From positions 72,301,041 through 72,365,040 of the forward strand of contig OY755241.1 of assembly GCA_963576725.1 (NCBI GenBank): a stretch of 64,000 bases of DNA. Direction: 5' to 3'. Shown here one piece after another: positions 1-11,531 of the stretch (positions within the stretch are counted from its first letter, which is position 1; every line of letters starts with the position of its first letter). Source of the stretch: Azorinus chamasolen. Lineage: Eukaryota > Mollusca > Bivalvia > Cardiida > Solecurtidae. Under the pieces are notes generated by a model, which did no database searches, was not told where the DNA came from, and saw only the letters and a program-made list of their open reading frames with translations. Made by a program: the position numbers and the translations under genes.

Positions 1-490
1 ACAGAAGCAACCGACTGGAAGAGAACAATCGTAATTAACAAACTGATGCTCTAGAACCCGACCTCAGAACAAAAATGTACTTGATTTTAGAAAGGGAGCT
101 CGATCGCGTTCAGCAGTGATACTTTTGGAACAGGTCTCTGGTAATTCCATTGTAATTCATGCTCAAATTGTGGTATCAAGTTGCGTTTTGTCCAGTGCTG
201 TCATCCGTACAACGAATAGCAAGGGAGTTTAAGTACCAGTCATCCTTTCCATTATCCATTATGGTATATAATGGTTTCAAACTACACTTTTTCTAAAAGT
301 TTCCTTTCCACTAGTTAATGCTCCTTTTCAGTAGATTTATTCAAAGAAGTTGTATCTAAGAATAGCCTATGAGGTAATGGGTTAACGGAATAAAGGCAAA
401 CGAATTGACATTATACCTGTATCTGAACCTACGTATTTTTCAAATGTACTGTATGCCTGTAGATATATGCTGGTTTTCGTAGTCTCTGAC
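1..490. other. AT-rich intergenic sequence, nothing recognised
   Basis: I see no reading frame with family features, no tRNA-like box and no clear inverted repeat in this stretch. Confidence 0.5.
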
Positions 491-729
491 TTAACCCTTT
501 CCCAAATGAATATTTATGCACGAATTAATTAGTATCATGACTATTCATTAACCGATTTTAAGGGGAAGTTTGGTCATAGACAAAATACGGTAGCATCAGA
601 CCAATATAAATTCGTAAGAAAACAAAGCATACCTTCATCATACGATTATTACAAGGACCGACTGATCTAGGTCTACTCTGTTTGAAAAAAAACGTGAAAA
701 AAGACGTTTACACGAGGGAAAGTGTTAAG
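491..729 (+). mobile_element. piggyBac-like MITE with TTAA ends
   Basis: The left end reads TTAACCCTTTCCC and the right end GGGAAAGTGTTAA, so an inverted terminus lies next to TTAA on both sides. TTAA is the target duplicated by piggyBac-type transposases, and their termini commonly start CCCTTT or similar. The element is 239 bp and has no coding capacity. Near its 3' side (about 665-690) it holds the half-core TAGGTCTACTCTGTTTG found in most members of this family here. The family assignment is inferred from termini only. Confidence 0.65.
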
Positions 730-1326
730 AAGCCGTACAGTGAATATTTAGACAATGCACTTACCTGGCATTAGAGGCTCCAACTTTCGGGTTGTGAATC
801 ATACTAGTAATCAAGTCAATGAGTAGTATTTTACGAATACATACCTTTAACTTGATTTATGGGACTTAGCCTAAATTATACCCTTCATATTTATAACTTT
901 GTCTTGCAATTAATAAGATATTATTTGCTGTTTAAATCCCGCATCTAATCAAACCTGTTGTTTATTTAATCCCTTTCCTAATATAAGCGCATTTTAATTC
1001 ATCTGCAAACAGAGTAGACCCAGATCAGAAGGCTATACACTAAGCGATATCGAGCTCGATCAGATGTAGTCCCAACTTTAAAGGCTGATATACATGTAGT
1101 ACGAATCGACAGCGGCTGAAGCTTGGCAACATTTGTGTATTAAAATCAAAACGTTTATTTAGCTGGGTATAGTTTAGTCCGAATTCTAACCTGTGAAGCC
1201 AGATGATATAACTGTGGTATAATGATAATCTTATAAAAAGACACCCTGACTAAGGAATATAGGGCTGGGTCAGATTTAGTCCGATTTCTGAAGTGTGAAT
1301 GTGTGTCTTTTGGAATTTGGAATTTG
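730..1326. other. intergenic, with a degraded reverse-oriented TTAA MITE
   Basis: TTAATCCCTTTCC at 966-978 followed by the reverse half-core GCAAACAGAGTAGACCCAGA at 1005-1024 marks the end of a minus-oriented piggyBac-like MITE whose other end I cannot place. Short reading frames at 1155-1340 have no family features. Confidence 0.45.
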
Positions 1327-1676
1327 TACAGTGCTCCCACCCTACAACGGCCCTCTCAATAACGATTCCCTCCTTACAACAACGCATGTCGCTGTTTCCG
1401 AAACAACAAGGCTCTAGAAACAACATTTTCCCATCGTATTTTCTTTATGCCTCCGTCAAATCCTATGTTGTGACCACTCTTTAGAATCGTCACTTTGTGG
1501 CGATTCTGAAGAGTGCACAACATAGCGTTTGATGGAGGCATAACGATTTTAGTTCTAGAAATACACATTATCTGGGGATCTGCAAACAAGCTCATTATGT
1601 TTTATTTCCTCTCCCTATAACAACACATACACTATTCGTATCCCAAAGGGTGTCGTTGTAGAGAGGGAGCACTGTA
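1327..1676. mobile_element. pogo/Tigger-like palindromic MITE, copy 1
   Basis: Bounded by TA dinucleotides (TA target duplication) with inverted termini CAGTGCTCCC and GGGAGCACTG. The whole element is an imperfect palindrome: the left half carries the arm around GACCACTCTTTAGAATCGTC (1468-1487) and the right half its complement, with the motif GATGGAGGCATAA after it. Starting with CAGT next to TA is typical of pogo/Tigger relatives of Tc1-mariner. It is non-coding; the frames at 1299-1595 are shadows. This copy is more diverged than the copies at 4.6 and 46.2 kb. Confidence 0.7.
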
Positions 1677-3631
1677 ATGTGTATGATGCATTTGTATAGA
1701 GTTTCATACAATCTTTAACTTGATTCGTATCAGTCGCCGAAATTTCATGCTCGCTAATAGATATATTAACACTTTTTATCAGGATCTAAACACTGAGATT
1801 TACTCTTTGAATATTTGTTGAAATATCAAATCGATTATAGGGTAGATATATGTCTGTAAAATGAAGCAAACCGCATTTTAAATAGCGAATGATCATTTTA
1901 CCAGCATATAGGTACATGTATCTATCGAATGTAGAAATCTAAACTCATTTCGACTTTCATTGAATTTTATTCGATATGTAACATGGACAGATATATGTGC
2001 AAATACAGAGGTGTTGAATCTAAAATGAAACCGGTATTGTGTTTGTATAGTGAATCTTTAAAGTTTGTGCTAGATCTAGTTGAGATAATTTCGAACTGCC
2101 TGATAGTTGGTGATCTCATTTTAAATTTCGAGATCTAACGCTATTCTAGCTATAAAAATGCAGAGGTTCTGAATAAGATTGAAACCAGTGCTCTGTGTTA
2201 GTGAAATGTTGAACGTTGTTCGAGTTATATTGAAAGTACTGTCTCTTTAGCATAACAGTAGACCCTGTGTAAATTACACACTTGCGTTAGATCAAGTCCT
2301 TTTAGCAAATGGAATATAATTTGCAGTGAGACTTTAACTGATAAGCTGGAATAAAACAAGATCTATAAAGCTGAAACTCAAATTTTGTTATTTATGTACA
2401 TTTACAATTCTACATCTAGGCATCTAAGGCATTGGACAAATATTTCATCACAGTAGATTCTGGATCTTGATATGAACTGGCGAATTACTGTTTCATCGGC
2501 ATATCAAAACTCCACTTTAGCTGAATTTCATTCTATATGTAGATCATATATAGATTTAGTTAAGAACAAGCAATATTAAGATCATAGCAGATTCTGGATC
2601 TTGATATTATTATGAATGGAAAGGTTTCAACATGTGTCTGTAACTTACAGCGGTCTATTATTATAATCTATAATGATAAATAAAATTAAAACCATAAAAA
2701 AACACTTACGTTATGTGATTGTATGATTAAAAATGACAAACTTATCTGCAGCGATATTTTATTCTATGACAACCGATGAAAAACTTGTTAACTTGAGTGA
2801 GATATAAATATATTTCACTCTGCTTTGCAGTGACGGGACTATTTTTATTACCTAACTTTGATATAAAGTTTTATGTTTATAACAGAATTAAAGATCAATT
2901 AAAGAGCATGCCATTTAGGTAATGACAACTTATAAAGTGATGAATTCCCACAATTTATTCAAATGTAAATAATTTAATGAAAATAGAGTCAAATATATAG
3001 AGGAATATATTTGCAATCTTCCAACAACCATGAATTTTTCTTGTTTGATGAACAACGAAAATAAGGATACTTTGTTGAAACTAGCTATATTTTGTAAAAG
3101 AATTATATTGTGTTTAAGATGAATGTTCATTGGAAAGGTTGAATACAAGAGGTTTCAATGAACTGTTCATTTGAAAATAAGAAATTAGAAAACAGTTACT
3201 TAACTACATATTAGGTATTTCAAAAATAATAAAACATATATATGATACATGTATACTTTATCAATACAGTAATTTTGTGCTCATATTAAAGTAATTAAAT
3301 TTCTCATCCTCCAAATATTTTCTTTTCTGATTTACGATAAAACTGTACTATATAATAATTTTAGCAAATGACAGTAGAACCTTAAAGGTCAATATTTTCA
3401 TGTGTTTGCAAACATGGTGGATCCAGTTCGGGCGACTCTAGCTGGAGCCGTATGACATTGGTCTACTCGGTTTGAAATATTAATGATGATGATGATAACA
3501 AGTTAACAACATCTATATTATCAAAATATAAATATCGCTTCAAATACGATTTTCAAAATACTCACTAGCTAAAGGGTTTATAATAAAAACGTATTTTCTT
3601 TAAATCATTCTGCAATGTCTCTATGTTATAT
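1677..3631. other. AT-rich intergenic sequence
   Basis: No gene recognised. A 19-bp direct repeat, AGATTCTGGATCTTGATAT, occurs at 2455-2473 and 2589-2607 inside a diffuse set of similar segments (1,740-2,640) that may be an old tandem repeat. A half-core of the TTAA MITE family (GGTCTACTCGGTTTG) lies near 3,457. Confidence 0.4.
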
Positions 3632-3831
3632 GTCATATTATATTGTTATATGCCCATATTGGCCCTACTTTGTTAATAAACTTGTAAACTTGTAATTGTG
3701 GATTACTTCCCTTGATACCAATATCAACGCATCCTCTGTTATTTTTAATTTGTTTTAGGGGAAATTTGGAATCTAATTTGATTAAAGAGTTTAGAATATT
3801 CGTAAAAGTATGAATCAACATTTGATTTTTG

Positions 3832-3919
3832 TGCCAGATTGGGACTCGAACCCAAGACTTTCCCAAGAGTGTTATTATACAAATCTCATGAGATGCTCTA
3901 CCAACTGAGCTATTTGGCA
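3832..3919 (-). repeat. tRNA-like SINE head or tRNA pseudogene
   Basis: Read on the minus strand, the 88-nt stretch starts TGCCAAATAGCTCAGTTGGT (a clear A box and D arm) and ends with the B-box region GGGTTCGAGTCCC followed by GGCA. The first and last seven bases pair with one mismatch, so an acceptor stem can form. Between D arm and T arm there are 38 nt, 16 more than in a standard tRNA, and I cannot draw a clean anticodon stem. A tRNA-derived SINE or pseudogene is therefore more likely than a working tRNA. A possible SINE body continues on the minus strand to about 3,640. Confidence 0.5.
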
Positions 3920-4019
3920 AATGGAATCAAATATCATATCCTTTTTAAAAATGAGGTATTTTGTAATTTTCTAAATCCTGGTCAGACATGGAATTTTCAA
4001 AAGGATAACGGGTATAATG

Positions 4020-4637
4020 AGTGAGATAACTCGTACTTCAAGAAGCATTTAGCAAATAGTTATCTCCCTCTCTGGGCGGCTAACATGGGTCTACCCTGTT
4101 TGCAATATTCTACTTCAATATTTCTGTTTTTATGCATTGTTTATGTACCAATGACTAAATATATATATCTTTAACAAATATTAGGATCTACAGTTTACAG
4201 AGGTCGGTTAAGTTAGTGCACAAAATGTGTTGATTATCAAGATTAACAAACAGTGTAGACCCTGATCAGATGTCGGGTTACAAACATGGCAGCTGGTCTG
4301 AGTTTGCACTCTTTGCCGGGTCAAAATAGGGCACTTTTGTATGGAAGAAACTCTCAGATTGTTTATGGTTGATTATCGTCAAGCTTTTTCTTTGCCATAA
4401 AATAAATAAGACAGTAGATTACCTCAGATTATAAGCGTTACATAAATGTATGTATGTTATTCTTACCTCAATTAAATGTCAAATGTGTCAGTTTTAGATC
4501 ACTTCATGCTCATTCAATATTTTTCTCCATGCCTTGGTACCGATTAAAAAAAAATGGCGGACATATGAAGAGGAATAACTTTACACAAATAGTTACGCAC
4601 GGTAACCGCATAACAGTCAAGGTCACGGTATAACACA
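4020..4637. other. intergenic with small hairpin and MITE half-cores
   Basis: GATAACTCGTA near 4,025 and its partner AGTTATCTCCC near 4,057 form a weak hairpin. Half-cores of the TTAA MITE family appear at 4,089 (GGTCTACCCTGTTTGC) and 4,254 (GTGTAGACCCTGATCAGA). No gene seen. Confidence 0.4.
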
Positions 4638-5058
4638 TACAGTGCTCCCTCTCTACAACGACACCCTTTGGGATACGAAGATTGCATGTGTTGTTCAGAG
4701 GGAGTTGTTATAGGGAGGGGAAATCAAACATAATTAAACTTGTTTGCAGATCCCCAGATAAGGTGTATTTAGAGAACTAAAACCGTTATGCCTCTATCAA
4801 ACCCTATGTTGTGACCACTCTTTAGAATCGCCACAAAGTGACGATTCTAAAGAGTGGTCACAACATAGGGTTTGATGGAGGCATACACTTTGTGACGATT
4901 CTAAAGAGTGGTCACAGCATAGGGTTTGATGGAGGCATAAATAAAAGACAATGGGAAAAAGTTGTTTCTGGAGCCTTGTTGTTTCGGAAACATTGACATG
5001 CGTTGTTGTAAGGAGGTACTCGTTATTGAGAGGGGCGTTGTAGGGAGGGAGCACTGTA
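4638..5058. mobile_element. pogo/Tigger-like palindromic MITE, copy 2 with internal duplication
   Basis: TA plus CAGTGCTCCCTCTCTACAAC at the left and the matching inverted terminus plus TA at the right. The palindrome centre has been duplicated: the block from CTTTGTGACGATTC to GGAGGCATA occurs twice in direct orientation (about 4,839-4,884 and 4,889-4,939). This makes the copy 421 bp, against 332-350 bp for the others. Only 2 bp separate its right TA from a TTAA MITE starting at 5,061. Confidence 0.75.
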
Positions 5059-5060
5059 CT

Positions 5061-5282
5061 TTAACCCTTTCCCTGTTCTGTGTTTATTCCAACGTTTTGA
5101 TACCTATTGAATATTCATGGACAAAATAGTTATAAAGAAATACGGAAGATGGGGCATTGTAGACATTTTATAAAGTAAGGAAATATATTTATCAAATTAT
5201 ATTAGCAAATAGACCCTGGTCAGACGGCTCCTCTACTGTTTGCAAATGCGTGAAAACACGTTTGTATGAGGAAAAAGGTTAA
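5061..5282 (+). mobile_element. piggyBac-like MITE with TTAA ends
   Basis: Starts TTAACCCTTTCCCTG and ends with AAAAAGGTTAA. Its layout closely matches the copies at 26.8 and 60.3 kb: a conserved stretch with TGAATATTCATGGACAAAA, a stretch with AAATACGGAAG, then the core with AGACCCTGGTCAGACGGCTC and TCTACTGTTTGCAAATGCGT. Non-coding. Confidence 0.7.
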
Positions 5283-5953
5283 AAGAAATAGCTCCGTTTG
5301 GAATATCAACTTACCGATAATTTCACGACAGTCATCGTACATTTATTTCTTTTCCGTCCATAAACTGTCATAGAATAAATAGAATAGTTGTAGGTTACAG
5401 GGAGATATCGACTTTTTTCATTGTATAAGAAGGGAGATAACTCAAATATTTCCTCTCGGCTAAAGCCTCTAGGAAATAGCGAGTTATCTCCCTTCTCACT
5501 GTAACGTACACATATCCTCTATTTATTCAAGATCCACAGACAGACAGAAAATGCTGAGACCCGACTTCTGTTATTGATGTAGACTTTCATTGTTAAATTT
5601 AAATTGATAAGCAATTATGTCTACGGCTTGACTTTTCATGCACAGTTTTTTTGTATGGAAACGGCAGAGCTTATAGTAAGCTTTCGCACTGAAATGCAAG
5701 AATAAATGGTCACGCTGTAAAACATAATTTCGTTCGCATAGACAGTTAAAAAGATCTAGATCCAACGCGAATTATGTCGCTAAGATGACGTTGTTTTATG
5801 AACGTCATACTGTTTTGACAGTTGTGCGAAAAGTTGCGTGGTACCATGTAGACCTAGAACTAAACATTTATGAACTTTGAATGTGGATCTCGTATCGAAA
5901 AAATCGCGACGCACAGAATACGCTCTGTATAATATTGAATATGATGATCAGCA
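5283..5953. other. intergenic with a 16-bp-arm hairpin
   Basis: AGAAGGGAGATAACTC at 5428-5443 is perfectly complementary to GAGTTATCTCCCTTCT at 5481-5496, giving a stem with a 37-nt loop. AAGGGAGATAACTC is a motif I recognise as common in bivalve repeats. Nothing else seen. Confidence 0.5.
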
Positions 5954-5959
5954 CGAATA

Positions 5960-6708
5960 TATGGAAAGCCGTAGCTGTCTTATATGGGCAGTTTTCGTAT
6001 TATCGAACCAACATGGTAATATATAGAATCATATTTTCAATATATGACTTCATTTTAGCAATATATGACACCAACTTACAATATATGTAACCAAACTATG
6101 TATATATGAAACCACTATAGTAGTGTATAGGTTCGAAATTACAATATATGAAACCAAACTACATATATATAGAACGAGAACACTAATATATAGAACCAAA
6201 ATGCAATATATAGATTCATAATGACATATATGGATCAGAAACTATGCTATATGGAACTAAAATGACAATGTATAGGTTCATACCGATAAAATATGAATTG
6301 GTTAGTGCTTATATGGTACCAATATAACAATGAATGACTTCATATTTAAATGTATGAAACCAAACAACATTCATATTTAACCACGTTAGCATTATATGGG
6401 TTCATATTAACAGTATATGATTAGAAAATGTACTGATATTGAACCAAACTGCTATATATGGAAGGGAAATACAGTTATATTGAACCGAAACAGCAAGGTA
6501 TTAAATGGTACTGTATTTATATTAAACCAAACGGACAGTGCATGTTACCGATTTTGAATATATGAAATCAAAGTATATTTATATGGAGCCACTTTACCAA
6601 TATATATGTTCATTTTACGCTTATATGAAAGCAAAATGTGTTTATATTGAACCAAAAGGTAATATATTGAACCAACTTTCAGTGTATGGGACCATATGTA
6701 CGATTTAT
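5960..6708 (+). repeat. left arm: inverted terminal repeat made of 21-bp units
   Basis: After a roughly 50-bp unique cap, the anchor TATAG/TATGG/TATGA recurs about every 21 bp (for example near 6125, 6147, 6168, 6188, 6209, 6229, 6250, 6271 and 6292), often followed by AACCAAA. That makes about 36 diverged units. Since 21 bp is seven codons, a frame stays open at 6538-6798 with heptads starting Y-M or Y-I; I treat this as a repeat artefact. Similar units continue inward to about 6,795, beyond the part shared with the right arm. Confidence 0.9.
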
Positions 6709-7449
6709 GTAACGATAAAATGTTTGTATGAAACCACTCGTCTATGTATGGAACCAATCGGTCAATATATGAAAGCAAAACGTCATTATATCCTCTGATA
6801 GGACTACTTATCTCGGAGACATTTTACCTACGCACCGGATAGTTGCTGCAGCATCTGAGCGCCAAAAGTCTGAACATTGGAGGATTCCGCTGGCATTTCG
6901 GTTCAGTATCTTATCTATCGATCTTAAAAGGTAAATTCAAACTACTTTTGCTGTGGAATAGATCTAGCGTTTTTACGTGGAAAGTAATTCCAGTCTTCGA
7001 TATAAAAGTTAAGATGTACAATTGATTTCGTGGTTCGTCCCGGGAATGCTTCGATCTTTACTAATTTGTAATAGCCACAAAGTTCAGAACAAGGTTTTTT
7101 GGCAATATCTTTCTTAATAGTTGGTCGATCAACTTGCATTATAAACCAAATGAAAGGGAATTTTTTGGCGTAAATAAAAATATCTAACTTTTAAAAAAAC
7201 TGTTGAGGAATAAAAGTTCTAGAGCCAAAAGTTGATTTTGATAGGGACTTTACAATTCAAATTATTGTACCACAAAATTGTCGAAAAATGCTTTTCAAAA
7301 TTTCCATCAAAAATAGGTGTTTTTGTGTTGGAAACACTAATATTAAGAATCTTTATGGCATTGAGAGTTGCAGCTGTCTTTAATAATGCCTTCTTTTTTT
7401 GAATAGCAAGTTATGATTTTTATTTGATTTATTCATATATAAATTTCAG
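6709..7449. other. end of the 21-bp array, then upstream or intron sequence of the SAM exon
   Basis: The 21-bp units fade out near 6,795. The rest is AT-rich and ends in a good splice acceptor (T-rich tract, then TTTCAG at 7444-7449). No other gene seen. Confidence 0.5.
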
Positions 7450-7675
7450 TGTGTCATGGCCACACCTCCTGCATCCGTGGTATCTGTAATTCTTGAAACT
7501 ATAGGACTCACAGCACTTCAAGAGAATTTCAAGAGGCAGAGGGTGATAGATGTGGAAATGTGTAAGCAGCTTTCAGACAAAGAGCTGTCAAGCCTCGGTC
7601 TTACAACAATTGGGGACAGAGCACGATTCCGTGCAGAACTACAGCACCAACAGCCTGTTGCTTCAACCAGTAGAG
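7450..7675 (+). CDS. exon encoding a SAM-like domain (N-terminus of a SAM/HECT-type protein)
   Basis: The exon is bounded by TTTCAG at 7449 and a donor AG/GTTTGT at 7675/7676. The ATG at 7456 follows six non-coding bases and is chosen because the domain starts directly after it. The 73 codons give a helix-rich domain: VILETIGLTALQENFKRQ, then a segment with CKQLSDKELSSLGLTTIGD and RARFRAEL. This matches the SAM fold pattern (an L-x-x-I-G-L start, a D-x-E-L-x-x-L-G turn, and a G-x-R-x-x-F last helix). SAM domains mediate protein-protein contact. The exon ends one base into a codon, and the HECT exon at 11,532 starts with the two bases that complete it. Small bivalve proteins with a SAM-like start and a HECT end, annotated near G2E3, are the closest family I know. 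Both exons lie inside the foldback-like unit. Confidence 0.6.
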
Positions 7676-7965
7676 GTTTGTTAGTTTTTATACCCTGCTG
7701 AAGGCAAAGGAGGTTGTTAGTTTTTATCCCCTGCCAAAGGCAAAGGAGATACAGTAATGGTGGCTGTCGTTTCGTCCGTGCATGCGCCTCTCAGTGTGTG
7801 CTTCCGTGTGAAAAAAATCTTGTAGTGCAAACTACTCCTACAGTCTGATGCAAATCAAATGAAACTTGGTATAGACATTCAACATGATGAATAGATACAT
7901 GTACATGACATAATTTTTGTGCAGCAAATTGAGTTTTGTAGAGTATGCTCCCTTGGACTTTGATT
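7676..7965. repeat. dispersed repeat with duplicated start
   Basis: TTGTTAGTTTTTAT followed by CCCTGC and AAAGGCAAAGGAG occurs twice (about 7,679-7,711 and 7,715-7,749). The sequence after it resembles a common bivalve dispersed repeat. It forms the start of the intron after the SAM exon. Confidence 0.45.
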
Positions 7966-9137
7966 TTTTTAGTGCTCAAGGTGAGCTTTTGTGATACCCC
8001 TGTGTCCGTTTGTCTGTCTGTCTGTCCATCAACAATTACAAACGACTTCTTCTCTGAAACCGACTGCCAAATTGTAACCAAACTTAGTCAGATACATACT
8101 GTAGGTGTGAGCTTCAAAAGTTGTTAAAAGATAGTGGATGGGGTCATCGGTATTGTTGCCATGGCAACCATAAACAATATCTAGAAAAATCTTCTTCTCC
8201 AGAACGACTTGTCCGATTTGAATGTAGTTTTCACCAAAATGTTTCTCAGTTGATAGACTTAAAAATATGGCCGCCAGAGGGCGTGGTCATTTTTCCATAT
8301 ATGGAAATATTGAATTAAAAGTTAAAAACCCTCTAGAAGTTGTATGTATGACTACATCTTTATGAAACTTTGTCATGCTCATGTCCTTGATAACATTTAG
8401 TTACCACTCTAGTGGTCATATTTTATGCTCAATCTTCTTGAAACTTTCTCAGAAGGATTCTCTTGACAAAATCTAGGCAATATTTGAAAATGAATAACAT
8501 TGGATTAAAAAGTAGGTCAGTAGGTCAAAGCATAGAAAAAGCTTTCAAACATTCTAGCATCCATATTTTTAGCCCCAAGTTCATATGACTTGCTCATAAT
8601 GACCACCATGACAAAATCTAGACAATATATTGATATGGGTTACATAGGGTCAAAAAGTGGGTCAGTAGGTCAAATCATATGAAAAGCTTCATAGTTCTGT
8701 AGGGGCCATGATTTCAGCTCCAGGTTCTTGAAACTAGCTGAGAATGATTACCTTGACAAAGTCTATATCAAGTATGAATATTGAATTTGTCTGACTAAAA
8801 AGTAGGTCAGTAGGTCAAATCATCGAATAAGTTTCTGAACACTTATTGGGCCATATTTTTAGCCCAAATTTCAAAACTCTTGCTAAGAATAATCATCTAG
8901 ACAAATTCTAGATATTGCATGAATATGGGTTATGTGGGTCAAAAAGTAGGTCAGTTGGTCAAATCATAGGAAAAACTTCTGAGCTCATGGGGCGATATTT
9001 TTAGCATGTACTTTGTGAACCTTACGCAGAATGACCACCTTGATCGTTTTGAAAAGCTTTTGGAGACATCTACATTTACAGTCATTGTCATATTCTAATG
9101 TCTCTGGTGAGCGCCATAGGGCCAGTTGGCCCTTGTT
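7966..9137 (-). mobile_element. tandem-core dispersed element (pearl-like), reverse orientation
   Basis: The low-coordinate end (AGTGCTCAAGGTGAGC, then CATGGCAACCATAAACAA, then a stretch ending CCATATATGG) is the reverse complement of the 3' ends of the elements at 51.4-52.7 and 55.0-56.7 kb. The core consists of units sharing AGTAGGTCAGTAGGTCAAA near 8513, 8660, 8807 and 8948 (period about 145 bp). The far end, GGCCAGTTGGCCCTTG, is the complement of the family head. Tandem-core non-autonomous elements in bivalves are known as pearl elements and have been linked to Helitron-type transposition; this family link is by architecture only. Confidence 0.6.
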
Positions 9138-9459
9138 TAAATTGATTTAGCTGTGCTTTAGAAAATAAATGTGAAGAGTAGACATTGCAATTAATGTAGA
9201 CTACTAGACAAGAAGGTAAGACATGTTAACCCTTAGCCACCAAGTCACAGCTAAAATCATTCTACAGCAGTACAGGTATATATGCAAATGATTTGGATCC
9301 ATATCAGACACTAAGTATATTGGTGTCTTATGTGGTTTTGTGTGTCTTAAGTTTTTTGACACTTGACCAATTTTTTGTATGCTGTTTTCAGGAAAGAAAG
9401 GGGGGGGGGGTGGGTGTATTGTTTTGCACATTTTGGTCAGTATGTCTATTGGTACACAA
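9138..9459. other. intron-like sequence with a G11 tract
   Basis: A run of 11 G lies at 9400-9410. No gene or inverted repeat seen. Confidence 0.4.
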
Positions 9460-10035
9460 AACATTGTCTGATTGATAATCTAGACTAGTGCTGCTTAGGT
9501 GCCTCAAATTTGGTATGTTGGTTTGTCATGACAAGAAGATGAGCCCTATTGATTTTGAAGTCAGAGGTCACGGTCACGATGACCTTTATTATTTAAAGTA
9601 TTGTCAGATCGATAACTCGAGAATGGTTCTGCATATGTGACTCAAATGTGATATGTTGGTTTGTCACAACATTTAAATAACCCGATCGATTTTAAGGTCA
9701 GCAGGTCAATAGTTACAGTCATGGTTACAGTAATGGTCACATTGATCTGTAGTGTTAAAAAACATTGATCAATAGCTAAATAGTGGTTCTGCTTAGGTGG
9801 CTCAAATTTTGTAAGCTGGATGTTCATGACAAGTATAAGATCCATATTGATTTCGAGGGCAGTGGGTCAAAGGTCAAGGTTATGGTGATCTGTAATGTTT
9901 AATAGCTTTAATATTTAAAGAATGCTTTGGCCTACTGTCCTCAAACATGATCTGTAGCTTGGTGAGGACCAGAAGATGACTGAACAGTAGGTCAAAATTC
10001 AAGGTTACAGTGACCTTTAACTAAAGAATAAGTCA
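9460..10035 (+). repeat. degenerate tandem array, about 150-bp units
   Basis: Motifs of the form GGTTCTGCTTAGGTGGCTCAA recur near 9490, 9628 and 9788, each followed by TTTGTCATGACAAG-like and GGTCACGGTCACGATGACC-like segments. The array has four diverged units and no coding capacity. Confidence 0.55.
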
Positions 10036-10114
10036 GTATTTTGATGAATAACGTCAGATTATTGGATAGTTGATTCGAGATCAACATGGACTACACAATA
10101 TTAGCTTCTATAAT

Positions 10115-10263
10115 TAAGAAGTAAATCGCGCTTTCTTGCATTGCATCGGGGTATGAATTACATTTGGTTGGGCTGTTCAAACCGCATGATTCATGTACGG
10201 TTTGAACAGTTCAAATGTAATTCATACCCCGATGCAATGCAAGAAAGCGCGATTTATTTCTTA
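10115..10263. repeat. near-perfect foldback, about 150 bp
   Basis: Arms of roughly 65 bp meet around a short loop (CATGATTCATGTA, about 10,183-10,195). The outer arm contains AATCGCGCTTTCTTGCATTG and the right arm repeats its complement, with one 4-nt interruption near 10,171. It could be a small foldback MITE or a hairpin transcript. No target duplication is evident. Confidence 0.75.
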
Positions 10264-11531
10264 TATTTACATTCATTTCCGACATTTAAAGAGTATAAAA
10301 GCGGTAGTTAGAGGGCGAATAGTAAATAAGTAAACACTTTTTCATACTTGTAAGACGCCATTCTGGAACAGCGACTTGTGCGATGTCGATTTATCAGTAA
10401 ATACTAGTTTAAAACTTACAATAAGCACATAATATTCCTGAAGCTAAGCTCATTAAATGGCCATTTTATTCCCATTTATTTCCCCCATGTTTGACGTTGG
10501 TGTCTTCAAGGATAATTGTTTTACAACCAATTGTATGATGTTGAATGCTCATTTTCAGACAGCTTGCGTAAAACTTTCCCAACCTTGTGTACATGATTTT
10601 ATGACTCAGTTTTAAAGATAAAGAATTAAACTATCAAGGAAAAATGCCCCATCTCCAGGAAAAAATCTGGAAGTTCAGAAAATGAGAATGAAAATTGTTC
10701 AGCATCATTCTGTGTATCAGAAATAACTTGAATCAGTTGTTTTTGGAAAATCAGCCGAAACAAAAATAACTGAAAACAGTTATTTTCATTATATGGCAAA
10801 CAACCAGAACAAACTGTTTTCAGTTATGCCCCTGACTGATGTACATTTTAATTTTTGTGATTACATAATTTTACTGGTAGTGTTTGACACCTACATTTGT
10901 TTATGTTACATTGCAGTGAGGCAAAACAATAATGATATTGGTCAGTGAAAACTGGTATAAGGTTAGGGAAAAGTCAGGGAATTTTTTCTTGCCTCTTTGC
11001 TGGCAACCCTGTTTCTCATCAAGAACAGAGTAAGCAGAAGTTCCAATATTTAAGATGTAATAAATTTAGGAAGTTGGCTTCCAAGTACATACAGATGAAG
11101 GGGTTTTGGGATGAAAAGGACCTGAATGGGGGCTTTGAATTTCCAAATTCTGTTCCTTATTTGTATAGTGATTGCTGAAGCGGAACTTCATACTCCTCTC
11201 AGGGGAGCAATATCAGGCCCATTTGGACCTCTTGTACTTTGCTAATTTTCATGAGACTTCCTAAGAACTTTGCCTAAATGCAGTCTTGGACAGAGTAAAT
11301 ATTGGTCACGTATGGTCCAAAAATAGGTCTGAAGTGCCTGAAGACTCAGGTTAGTGTTTTAGGACCTATATTGCCCTAGTGTTGGATTATTCTTGAAGAT
11401 CTAAGCTATAATTACTATTCAACTGCTTACAGAACCACTGATTTCTTCTGAACATGCTCATGCAAAGTTAAAATGATGTACCTTTCTCTCTTGTTTTACT
11501 TTAACACAGCTTCTTTTTTTGCAATTGACAG
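10264..11531. other. intron-like sequence
   Basis: No exon recognised. Weak palindromic segments around AACTGTTTTCAGTTAT lie near 10,750-10,830. A short frame at 10,945-11,178 has no family features and no splice support. Confidence 0.4.

Noticed and set aside
3832..3919. Functional tRNA gene
   Set aside because: A and B boxes are good, but the middle is 16 nt too long and no clean anticodon arm forms.
6538..6798. 86-codon frame in the left foldback arm
   Set aside because: Heptads follow the 21-bp period of the array, and a mirrored frame appears in the other arm. There is no start context or independent support.
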